11,887 bases of DNA from CF-161 sp035259145 (GTDB lineage: Bacteria; Chloroflexota; Dormibacteria; Dormibacterales; Dormibacteraceae), in contig DATFWQ010000292.1 of the NCBI GenBank assembly GCA_035259145.1, positions 1-11,887 on the forward strand, given 5' to 3'. Position numbers and translations under genes: made by a program. Below are positions 6,349-11,887 of the stretch, piece by piece. The stretch's first letter is position 1, and each line of letters starts with the position of its first letter. A model generated the notes under the pieces. That model saw only the letters and a list, made by a program, of their open reading frames with translations, was not told where the DNA came from and did not search any database.

Positions 6349-7173
6349 ATGAGCCAGGTGAGTCAGCCAGCCGTTGAGACGTGCGGCTTGACAAAACGAT
6401 TCCGCCGCCAGGGCGGAGGACGGAGGGCGTGGCCCTGGCGGCAGGCGGGCTCCGAAGTAGTCGCTCTACACCCGCTCGATCTGACCCTGGAGCGGGGCAG
6501 CACCACCGGCGTGATCGGGCCCAACGGCAGTGGCAAGTCGACGCTCGTCCGCGTCCTGGCCACCCTGGTGCTCCCGGACGCCGGATGGGCTCGCGTCTTC
6601 GGTCATGACGTGGTCACCGATTCGTTTCGCGTCAAGCGCCACATCAATCGCGTATCAGTCGAGGCGGCGTTTTTCAAGGAGCTCAGCGCGTGGGAGAACC
6701 TGCTCTACGCATCGAGGATCTACGGCGTCGCAGACCGGAGCCTTCGGCTCCGCGTCGAGGGCGTGCTCGCTCGGTTCGGGCTGCCTCGCGACGTGCTCGA
6801 CAGACCGCTGCGGCACCTCTCGCGTGGACAGCAGCAGAAGGTGGCGATCGCACGCAGCGTGCTGACCACTCCCTCGCTCTTGCTCATGGACGAGCCCACG
6901 ACAGGGCTCGACCCTCGGAGCAAGCGTGAGGTCCAGCGGATGGTGGCCGATCTGCGGGAGGACTCAGTGACCACGCTGCTCTGCACGCACGACATGGACG
7001 AAGCAGAGTCGCTATGTGACCGCGTGCTCCTGATGGACTACGGCCGCGTGCTGGCGGATGGCCGGCCCAGCCAGCTGGGGCGCCTCGAGGACCTGTTCTT
7101 CGGGCTGTCGGGGCGTGGGATGGAGGAAGCCGACGTCGAAGCGGAACAGGTGGTGGAGGGATCGGTATGTTGA
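6349..7173 (+). CDS. ABC-2 type exporter, ATP-binding protein
   Basis: The 274-residue ATPase has Walker A GPNGSGKST (57-65), the signature LSRGQ (157-161), Walker B LLLMDEP (177-183), a D-loop TTGLDP, and the H-loop histidine in CTHDMDEAE (H214). It resembles the DrrA/CcmA group that powers ABC-2 drug, lipid or polysaccharide exporters. Two details are odd: a basic Gly/Trp-rich insertion at about 20-35, before the first-strand loop, and no glutamine in the Q-loop region, which reads VSVEAAFF. Start ATG 6349 has AGGAG (6337-6341) 7 nt upstream. The permease gene overlaps its end by 7 bp, so the two are co-translated. The gene sits immediately behind a terminator-based attenuator, implying induced rather than constant expression. 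The substrate is not determined; export of a ribosome-targeting compound is my inference from the leader. Confidence 0.92.
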   Translation: MSQVSQPAVETCGLTKRFRRQGGGRRAWPWRQAGSEVVALHPLDLTLERGSTTGVIGPNGSGKSTLVRVLATLVLPDAGWARVFGHDVVTDSFRVKRHINRVSVEAAFFKELSAWENLLYASRIYGVADRSLRLRVEGVLARFGLPRDVLDRPLRHLSRGQQQKVAIARSVLTTPSLLLMDEPTTGLDPRSKREVQRMVADLREDSVTTLLCTHDMDEAESLCDRVLLMDYGRVLADGRPSQLGRLEDLFFGLSGRGMEEADVEAEQVVEGSVC

Positions 7174-7997
7174 TGCCCGCGCTGCGCGGCGAAGCCCAGG
7201 CGTTCGCCGGCTTCGTCGAGCGCCAGAAGAACCTGATCAAGCGCTACTGGCTGTGGGAGGCCGTGTGGCTGATCTACAGCCTGGTCAGCGTTCTCAGCAT
7301 CGGCTACCTGGCCGCGGGCCTGCAGTCCCTCGGCGCGAGCACATTCGACTTGCGTCAAGCCCAGCTCTATCTGCTGGTGGGTGCCCTGCTCTGGGCCTAT
7401 CTCTCGGTCGTGTTCATCGAGATCTCGTTCTCGGTGATGTGGGAACGCTGGGAGGGGACGATCGAGTACACGTTCATGGCGCCGGTGAGGCGCCTGACCC
7501 ATCTGTTCGGCATCTGCGCGTTCGCCCTCCTGTACGGGCTGGTCCGCACCGTCGTCGTGCTGCTGATCGCCATGCTGCTGTTTCATCTCGACCTTACCCA
7601 CGCCAACGTGGTGACGGCTGTGATCGTCCTGGCCGTCTCGACCTTCCCCTTGATGGGCCTGGGCATTCTGACCTCGGTGCTGCCGCTGCTGTCGCCTGAG
7701 CGCGGCGAGCAGATGACGGTGGCCGTCCAGGGCGTGCTGCTCCTGGCCTCAGGGGTCTACTACCCGGTCTCCGTACTGCCGGGCCCTCTGCAAGCGCTGG
7801 CAAGCGTCAACCCGCTGACGTACACCCTGGAGGGGATGCGGGCCGCTCTGATCGGCGGGCGTGGGGTGGGGTCGGTCTGGCCAGAGTTGGCGCCGCTGGT
7901 GCTGATGGGCTTTGTGCTGGTTCCGCTGGGCCTGGCCGTCTTCGGTTGGGCAGAGCGTCGCGCAAAGCGGTTCGGTCTGCTCAAGCGAAGCGGCTGA
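7167..7997 (+). CDS. ABC-2 type exporter, permease protein
   Basis: The 276-residue membrane protein carries about six helices (roughly 33-55, 68-92, 112-135, 145-172, 180-200 and 240-262), with a short cytoplasmic N terminus. The segment LLASGVYYPVSVLPGPLQAL and the following NPLTYTLEGMRAAL match the conserved C-terminal part of ABC-2 (DrrB-like) permeases, where 'G.yyPv..lP..l......P.ty..e..R' recurs. It starts at ATG 7167 inside the end of the ATPase gene (7 bp overlap). A second ATG at 7173 is an alternative two codons later. With the ATPase it should form a homodimeric-permease exporter. The next plus-strand gene begins 164 nt further, with its own possible promoter. Confidence 0.9.
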   Translation: MLMPALRGEAQAFAGFVERQKNLIKRYWLWEAVWLIYSLVSVLSIGYLAAGLQSLGASTFDLRQAQLYLLVGALLWAYLSVVFIEISFSVMWERWEGTIEYTFMAPVRRLTHLFGICAFALLYGLVRTVVVLLIAMLLFHLDLTHANVVTAVIVLAVSTFPLMGLGILTSVLPLLSPERGEQMTVAVQGVLLLASGVYYPVSVLPGPLQALASVNPLTYTLEGMRAALIGGRGVGSVWPELAPLVLMGFVLVPLGLAVFGWAERRAKRFGLLKRSG

Positions 7998-8088
7998 GCC
8001 ACTGAGAGCACGGGGTGCCGGGTGCCGAGGCTCGTGGGATGGGCTGAATGGGCGCCGACGATCCGACGGCAATCGGAACCCAATCGGC

Positions 8089-8094
8089 TAGAGT
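8089..8094 (+). promoter_or_regulatory. Possible -10 element upstream of the six-helix membrane protein
   Basis: TAGAGT fits the TAnnnT pattern seen at the other leaderless starts. It lies 9 nt before ATG 8104, the start of a small frame that ends just before the membrane-protein gene. No clear -35 box is seen, so this is weak. Confidence 0.25.
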
Positions 8095-8103
8095 GCAGCG
8101 AGG

Positions 8104-8160
8104 ATGAAGACGGCGAGGGGCTGCGGCCGGCGCGCCGGCCCCTCTCACTGCCGCACCTGA
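8104..8160 (+). CDS. Possible short upstream ORF before the membrane protein gene
   Basis: An 18-codon frame starts at ATG 8104 and reads MKTARGCGRRAGPSHCRT. Its stop TGA (8158-8160) is separated from the next gene's ATG (8162) by one nucleotide, which would suit reinitiation. A TAGAGT element lies 9 nt upstream. The frame spans the 16 nt palindrome at 8125-8140. In GC-rich DNA a frame of this length can arise by chance, so confidence is low. Its codons show no clear bias I can assess. Confidence 0.25.
   Translation: MKTARGCGRRAGPSHCRT
8125..8140. repeat. Perfect 16 nt GC palindrome
   Basis: GGCCGGCGCGCCGGCC is its own reverse complement. It is flanked by AGGGG (5') and CCCT (3'), which could extend it into a longer imperfect hairpin. 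No U-tract follows, so it is not a standard intrinsic terminator. It could hinder translation of, or be opened by translation through, the region just before ATG 8162. Confidence 0.6.
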
Positions 8161-8161
8161 T

Positions 8162-8719
8162 ATGGAGCGAACGCCCAGCGGCCCGGTGATCGTGATGGGT
8201 GCGATTCTGATCGCCCTCGGGATCCTCTACTTTCTGCTCGAGCTCATCCACATCAGCGTGGGCCAGCTCCTCCACTACGGCTGGCCCGTGCTCGTCGCGT
8301 TTCCCGGCCTGGTGCTCACGGTGATCGGGATGTCGGTGAGAGAGGTCGATTCGCTGTGCATCCCCGGTGCCATCGTCAGCGTCGCGGGCACCGTGCTCAT
8401 GATCCAGAACCTCTGGAACATCTTCGGGACATGGACGTACGCCTGGGCGCTGGTCGCCCCGGGCGGGATGGGCCTTGGCATGTGGCTGCAGGGGGTCGTC
8501 TACGGGTCGGCGGGCCTGCGTGCTACCGGCGCGCATACCATGGGGGTCGGGCTCGTCTTCTTCCTGGCCGGGCTCGTCTTCTTCGAGCGTGTGCTGCACG
8601 TCAGCGGCCGTCCGACTGGCCCCTTGTGGATCTTCGTCCTCAGCGTCGTCCTGCCGCTCGTGATCATCGTCGCCGGGTTCGTACTGTTGATCAGGCGCCC
8701 CCGGCCCACAATCCGCTGA
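8162..8719 (+). CDS. Six-helix membrane protein, LiaF-N-terminal/DUF5668-like, function unknown
   Basis: The 185-residue protein is almost wholly membrane-embedded, with about six helices (near 8-28, 42-60, 66-83, 91-113, 126-144 and 152-177). It ends in a basic tail, LLIRRPRPTIR. The segment YGWPVLVAFPGLVLTVIGM resembles the 'wPlllI..Gl.ll' pattern of LiaF-type and DUF5668 membrane domains, but I cannot confirm membership by eye. There are no soluble domains and no catalytic motifs. Start ATG 8162 lacks a Shine-Dalgarno site; a short frame ends 1 nt before it. It follows the exporter genes by 164 nt and may be an accessory membrane protein of envelope stress or simply an independent gene. 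Confidence 0.75.
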   Translation: MERTPSGPVIVMGAILIALGILYFLLELIHISVGQLLHYGWPVLVAFPGLVLTVIGMSVREVDSLCIPGAIVSVAGTVLMIQNLWNIFGTWTYAWALVAPGGMGLGMWLQGVVYGSAGLRATGAHTMGVGLVFFLAGLVFFERVLHVSGRPTGPLWIFVLSVVLPLVIIVAGFVLLIRRPRPTIR

Positions 8720-8746
8720 GAAGGCGCGGATCGGAGGCCGCGATCA

Positions 8747-8938
8747 GTGCTGCGCACCCGTTTGCTCCTCGCTCTGTATTCCGACCACAGAAGTACGAGA
8801 CAGTCCTTGTCGGTCGGTTACTACCAAGCCAGGTACGGCAGCCATAAGATCGGCCTTGAAAAGCACCCTCTTCGCGACGTGAGCCCTCGCCCTCGGGCGG
8901 GGGCTCCGGCTTTTTTGTTGGAGGCATGCGCGACATGA
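8747..8938 (+). CDS. Possible leucine-rich leader ORF preceding ilvC
   Basis: A 63-codon frame begins at GTG 8747, with a strong GGAGG (8733-8737) 9 nt upstream. It ends at TGA 8936-8938, overlapping the ilvC ATG as ATGA. Its first residues are MLRTRLLLALYSDHR, with leucine at codons 2, 6, 7, 8 and 10. Leader peptides of branched-chain amino acid operons typically hold such clusters of control codons. The frame covers the terminator hairpin at 8881-8916, so translation through it would prevent termination. Against it: leader peptides normally stop before the terminator, and the later part of the frame looks unlike a conserved protein. I regard it as a candidate regulatory frame, not an established gene. 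Confidence 0.35.
   Translation: MLRTRLLLALYSDHRSTRQSLSVGYYQARYGSHKIGLEKHPLRDVSPRPRAGAPAFLLEACAT
8881..8916 (+). terminator. Intrinsic terminator (probable attenuator) in the ilvC 5' leader
   Basis: GAGCCCTCGCCC (8881-8892) pairs with GGGCGGGGGCTC (8895-8906) with one G-U pair; the top C-G pair probably opens to give a CTCG loop. CGGC and then six T residues (8911-8916) follow. The ilvC ribosome binding site begins 4 nt after the T-tract and the ATG 18 nt after it. No room remains for a promoter between terminator and gene, so the hairpin must be part of the ilvC leader. Confidence 0.75.
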
Positions 8939-9939
8939 CCGTGAAGATGTACTACGACGGCGACTGCCCAGACCGCCTGGGGGAGAAGGTCGCCATCCTC
9001 GGCTATGGCTCGCAGGGTCACGCGCATGCCCAAAACCTGAAAGACAGCGGGGTCGACGTGCGTGTGGGGCTCTACCCGGGCAGCAAGTCACGTCCTAAAG
9101 CCGAGCGCCACGGGCTGCGCGTCGAGGACGTGGCGGAGGCGGTCAAGCAGGCCGACGTCGTCGTCGTGCTGACGCCCGACGTCGGCCAGGCTCGCCTCTA
9201 CCGTCAGTCGATCGAGCCACACCTGCGCCCCGGCATGATGCTGACGTTCGCCCACGGCTTCTCCATCCACTTCGGTCAGATCCAGCCCCAGGCCGACGTC
9301 GACGTGACGATGATCGCGCCCAAGGCTCCTGGCCACCTCGTACGAAGCACCTACCTCGAAGGCAGCGGCACGCCGGCGCTTCTGGCGGTGCACCAGGATG
9401 CGACCGGGAGCGCCCAGGAGCGGACTCTGGCGTACGCGCGCGCGCTGGGTGCGGGCAAAGCGGGCGTCCTGGAGACCACCTTCAAGGACGAGACTGAGAC
9501 GGACCTGTTCGGTGAGCAGACGGTCCTGTGCGGCGGCATCAGCGCCCTTATCACCGCCGGGTTCGAGACGCTGGTGGAGGCCGGCTACCCGCCCGAGCTG
9601 GCGTATTTCGAGTGCCTGCACGAGATGAAGCTGATCGTGGACCTGATGTATCGCGGCGGCCTGGGCTTCATGCGCTACTCGGTCTCGGACACCGCCGAGT
9701 ATGGCGACTACGTCTCTGGGCCGCGCGTGATCGACGGGCGTGTGAAGCAGTCGATGAAACAGATCCTCAGTGAGATTCAGGACGGGAGCTTTGCAGAACG
9801 CTGGATAGACGAGAACACCAGGGGACGGACCGCATTCCTGCGCATGCGGCAGGAGCACGCCGACCACGAGCTGGAGACGGTGGGCGCCAACCTGCGCGGC
9901 ATGATGTCGTGGCTGCAGCCCCGGACCGAGGACGACTAG
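8935..9939 (+). CDS. ilvC: Ketol-acid reductoisomerase (class I, short form)
   Basis: The 334-residue enzyme converts acetolactate or acetohydroxybutyrate to dihydroxy acids with NADPH and Mg2+ in valine, isoleucine and leucine synthesis. The N-terminal Rossmann domain has GYGSQGHAHAQNLKDSG (23-39) and a cofactor loop GLYPGSKSRPKAE. FAHGFSIHFG holds His107. The C-terminal knotted domain carries the metal ligands D190 and E194 (FKDETETDLFGEQTVLCGG) and E226 and E230 (FECLHEMKLIVDLMYRGG). Length and residue numbering match class I enzymes. I chose ATG 8935 because GGAGG (8920-8924) is 10 nt upstream. ATG 8926 is only 1 nt from that motif, and MTVKMYYDGD is the usual N terminus. pheA overlaps its stop. 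An intrinsic terminator directly upstream implies attenuation control. Confidence 0.97.
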   Translation: MTVKMYYDGDCPDRLGEKVAILGYGSQGHAHAQNLKDSGVDVRVGLYPGSKSRPKAERHGLRVEDVAEAVKQADVVVVLTPDVGQARLYRQSIEPHLRPGMMLTFAHGFSIHFGQIQPQADVDVTMIAPKAPGHLVRSTYLEGSGTPALLAVHQDATGSAQERTLAYARALGAGKAGVLETTFKDETETDLFGEQTVLCGGISALITAGFETLVEAGYPPELAYFECLHEMKLIVDLMYRGGLGFMRYSVSDTAEYGDYVSGPRVIDGRVKQSMKQILSEIQDGSFAERWIDENTRGRTAFLRMRQEHADHELETVGANLRGMMSWLQPRTEDD

Positions 9940-10796
9940 TGCCCAGGACCATGCTCCAGGTTGAACATCCCACCCGGACAGCCGTCCGAGTGGCCTACCA
10001 GGGCGAGCCGGGCGCCTATTCCGAGGAGGCCCTGCTAACCCTCTTTCCCGACGCGGAGCCGGTCGGGCATCGCACGTTCACGACGGCGCTCGATGCGCTC
10101 CTCGGCGGGGACGTTGCGCTCGCAGTCATTCCAGTGGAGAACACGCTGGGTGGCATCGTGCAGGAGTCGAACGACCTGCTCTGGGAACGTCGCGGCGTCC
10201 GCATCGTTCACGAGTACGTTCACCCCATCCGGCACTGTCTGCTGGGGTTCGCGGGCAAGCACGTGGAACGGGCGTTGTCTCATCCTCAGGCGCTGGCGCA
10301 GGTCCGGCGCTACCTCGAAGCCCGAGAGATCGAGCCGATCCCCTACCATGACACGGCCGGGGCGGCACGTCAGCTCGCAGAGCACCCTGAGCCCGGTCTG
10401 GCCGCGGTGGCGAGCGCCAGGGCGTCGCGTCGCTACGGGCTGGAGATACTGGCCGAGGGCATCCAGGACGACGACAGCAATCAGACGCGCTTTCTGGTCG
10501 TAGAGCGGGGCGAGCCTGCAAGGCCGGGCGAGACAGGACCTGGCAGCAAATGCTCTCTTTGCTTCGTCGCGGCGCACGTGCCGGGCAGTCTGGTAGCGGC
10601 CCTGCAGTGCTTCTCGACACGCGGGATCAACCTGACTCGCCTGGAGGCGCGGCCCATTCCTGACAAGCCGTTCGAGTACCGATTCTTCCTCGACTTCCTC
10701 ACCGGGGAGCCGTCAGTCGCCGAAAACGGGCTCCGTGAGCTCGAAGCGGCGACCCACGAGGTGCGACTCTTCGGAACATACGGTACTTTCGCGTAG
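9939..10796 (+). CDS. pheA: Prephenate dehydratase with ACT domain
   Basis: The 285-residue protein decarboxylates and dehydrates prephenate to phenylpyruvate, the committed step to phenylalanine. It has the two-lobed catalytic domain, starting VAYQGEPGAYSEEA and including VIPVENTLGGIVQESNDLL and the active-site motif DDSNQTRFLVV. The C-terminal ACT domain, from about 210, carries VPGSLVAALQCFSTRGINLTRLEARPIPD, where the ESRP-like phenylalanine-binding motif reads EARP. No chorismate mutase domain is fused. I chose GTG 9939, which shares one base with the ilvC stop (TAGTG) and has GAGGA 7 nt upstream. ATG 9951 is an alternative four codons in, with a ribosome site too close to it. Tight coupling to ilvC suggests joint regulation of branched-chain and aromatic amino acid synthesis. 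Confidence 0.95.
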   Translation: MPRTMLQVEHPTRTAVRVAYQGEPGAYSEEALLTLFPDAEPVGHRTFTTALDALLGGDVALAVIPVENTLGGIVQESNDLLWERRGVRIVHEYVHPIRHCLLGFAGKHVERALSHPQALAQVRRYLEAREIEPIPYHDTAGAARQLAEHPEPGLAAVASARASRRYGLEILAEGIQDDDSNQTRFLVVERGEPARPGETGPGSKCSLCFVAAHVPGSLVAALQCFSTRGINLTRLEARPIPDKPFEYRFFLDFLTGEPSVAENGLRELEAATHEVRLFGTYGTFA

Positions 10797-10799
10797 GCT
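10794..10799 (+). promoter_or_regulatory. Possible -10 element for the zinc-ribbon gene, overlapping the pheA stop
   Basis: TAGGCT (TAnnnT) overlaps the pheA stop codon and lies 8 nt before ATG 10808. That ATG is preceded by a pyrimidine-rich stretch (CTCTCCTCCT) with no Shine-Dalgarno site, so leaderless expression from here is plausible. No strong -35 box is visible. Confidence 0.4.
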
Positions 10800-10807
10800 C
10801 TCCTCCT

Positions 10808-11887
10808 ATGAGCCAGATGAAGCCCTACTGCTTCAAGTGTGGGGCCGAGCTGGACCCGGAGGCCATCTACTGCCCGGACTGCGGTCGATTGCAGCGGTCG
10901 ATGGTGGTGCGGGCGGTTGGGAGCGGACCTCGGAGCGAGCCGCCGGGACCGGCGGTGCCGCCCGAGGACGGCCAGTCTTTCGACGATCAACCACAGCACC
11001 CCGATCAATCGCAGCAGCACCCAGAGCAGGCAGAGCCGCAACCGGGACAGCGGGAGCCCAGAGAGGACCCGGGCTGGTATCCGGCTGGAGGGGGGCATCA
11101 GGTCGCGGAACCCGAGCCCGCGGACGAAAGGGTGTATGCCCAGCGTCCCTTCCCCGAACAGCCGTACGCCGGCCAGCCCTATCCGGCACAGGAGTACCCG
11201 GAGCAGCCGTATCAGGCGCATGACGACGCTTACGCCGGAGAGCACGACGCGTACGCCGAGGAAGGCCACGCGTACGACGTCTCGGAGCACATGCAGACAC
11301 CCGAGGATGAGACGTACGCCTCCCGGGAGCCCGCCGGCACCGAGCACGGTTATCCGGGTCAGAGCTACCCGGACCAGGGCTACCCCGAGCAGGGCTATCC
11401 CGAGCAGGGCTATCCCGAGCAGAGCTATCCCGAACAGGGCTACTCGGACCAGAGCCACCCGGACCAGGGCTACTCGGACCAGAGCCACCCGGACCAGGGC
11501 TACGCGGGAAGTGGCTACCCGGAGGAAGGCTACTCGCAGCCCTATCCGGGGCAGGGCTCCGAGTACCCTGGGCAGCAATACGCTGACCGTGATCAGGCGT
11601 CCACGTCGCGCAGCTACTCGAACGAGCAGGACGCGACTTACAGCACGCTGGCAGACCCGTATGCGCTGGAGGACTGGCCGCCCGTACCTGCTCGACGGCA
11701 GCTGAGCTGGGTGCGTCTCGTCGCCATCGCAGCTGCCGGCCTGCTCGGGCTCTTCCTGGTCGGCTTCGCGATTGGGAAGCTGTTCGGCGGTTCGAGCAGC
11801 CCTGAGACATCGTCGGCGCCGCCCCAGCAGCAGAGCGCGCAGGTGGCGACGGCGTCGCCTTCGACACAGTCGAGCGCCACGCCGGCG
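10808..11887 (+). CDS. Zinc-ribbon protein with Tyr/Pro/Gln-rich repeat linker and a membrane helix (runs off the window)
   Basis: The frame opens at ATG 10808 and stays open to the window edge (360 codons visible, no stop). It begins MSQMKPYCFKCGAELDPEA, with a four-cysteine zinc ribbon (C8, C11, C22, C25; CxxC...CPDCG). Residues about 35-295 are low complexity, rich in Pro, Gln, Glu, Asp, Tyr and Gly, with a pentapeptide repeat [GS][YH][PS][ED]Q at about 181-243. A single membrane helix follows (W301 to about 325, WVRLVAIAAAGLLGLFLVGF). After it comes a Ser/Pro/Gln-rich external segment leading to an unseen C-terminal domain. The layout (cytoplasmic zinc ribbon, disordered linker, one helix, outside domain) is familiar from Gram-positive membrane proteins with unknown function. 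Its role cannot be given. No Shine-Dalgarno site precedes it; TAGGCT lies 8 nt upstream. Confidence 0.85.
   Translation, partial: MSQMKPYCFKCGAELDPEAIYCPDCGRLQRSMVVRAVGSGPRSEPPGPAVPPEDGQSFDDQPQHPDQSQQHPEQAEPQPGQREPREDPGWYPAGGGHQVAEPEPADERVYAQRPFPEQPYAGQPYPAQEYPEQPYQAHDDAYAGEHDAYAEEGHAYDVSEHMQTPEDETYASREPAGTEHGYPGQSYPDQGYPEQGYPEQGYPEQSYPEQGYSDQSHPDQGYSDQSHPDQGYAGSGYPEEGYSQPYPGQGSEYPGQQYADRDQASTSRSYSNEQDATYSTLADPYALEDWPPVPARRQLSWVRLVAIAAAGLLGLFLVGFAIGKLFGGSSSPETSSAPPQQQSAQVATASPSTQSSATPA
11348..11540 (+). repeat. 15 bp (five-codon) tandem repeat tract coding GYPEQ-like units
   Basis: About a dozen in-frame 15 bp units encode variants of GYPEQ, SYPDQ and SHPDQ. Most differ by synonymous or conservative changes. 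One pair of double units is an exact 30 bp tandem duplication (11441-11470 and 11471-11500), which points to recent slippage or unequal recombination. All length changes in steps of 15 bp would keep the frame. Confidence 0.9.

Noticed and set aside
7998..8088. Terminator after the exporter permease gene
   Set aside because: Short GC-rich repeats (GGGTGCC twice) occur, but there is no stable hairpin followed by a T-tract.
8711..8731. Hairpin ATCCGC...GCGGAT just after the membrane-protein gene as a terminator
   Set aside because: The stem is only 6 bp and no T-tract follows; it overlaps the region just before the putative ilvC leader ribosome site.
8720..8880. T-box riboswitch before ilvC
   Set aside because: No T-box antiterminator consensus or convincing stem I could be found; only the terminator itself is clear.
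11348..11540. CRISPR-like repeat array
   Set aside because: The units are 15 bp, directly adjacent without spacers, in frame, and lie inside a protein-coding gene.
10481..11578. Minus-strand frame with striking VALVRVALV and GIALLGIAL repeats
   Set aside because: It is the antisense reading of the 15 bp GYPEQ-coding repeat tract; the plus-strand frame has a zinc ribbon and a membrane helix and is the real gene.

Overview
This 11.9 kb window is GC-rich bacterial chromosome, densely packed and coding on both strands. I see no rRNA, tRNA, CRISPR array, insertion sequence or phage gene. Several genes lack a Shine-Dalgarno site and instead have a TAnnnT-type -10 element 7-8 nt before the start codon. 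This leaderless layout, with the high GC and the gene content, suggests an actinobacterial, Chloroflexota-like or Dormibacterota-like soil organism. That assignment is inference; no marker gene settles it.

Left part (1-3558): a minus-strand MacB/FtsX-type ABC pair, of which only the first 37 codons of the ATPase are in the window while the permease is complete. Divergent from it on the plus strand are an acyl-CoA carboxylase carboxyltransferase and a small SAM-dependent methyltransferase. The methyltransferase ends tail to tail with sppA, with a 20 bp overlap. Middle part (3539-6114, minus): a PrsW-like intramembrane metalloprotease followed 2 nt later by a two-domain signal peptide peptidase SppA, a membrane-proteolysis operon.

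Right part (6146-11887, plus): an ABC-2 exporter (ATPase and permease) behind an unusual 5' leader, then a six-helix membrane protein, ilvC, pheA, and an unfinished zinc-ribbon protein with a long tandem-repeat linker and one membrane helix.

The most notable item is the exporter leader (6146-6325). A promoter appears to start transcription exactly at a short open reading frame (GTG-ATG, 6183-6254). This ORF contains two segments of a four-segment attenuator: 6194-6200 can pair with 6243-6249; 6239-6249 can pair perfectly over 11 bp with 6296-6306; and 6291-6301 pairs perfectly over 11 bp with 6306-6316, followed by a U-tract. The logic predicts that a ribosome stalled early on the leader lets the exporter be transcribed, while normal translation or no translation terminates it. 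This fits a drug exporter induced by ribosome-targeting compounds. A second intrinsic terminator sits in the 5' leader of ilvC, only 18 nt before its start codon, suggesting that ilvC and pheA are also under attenuation.
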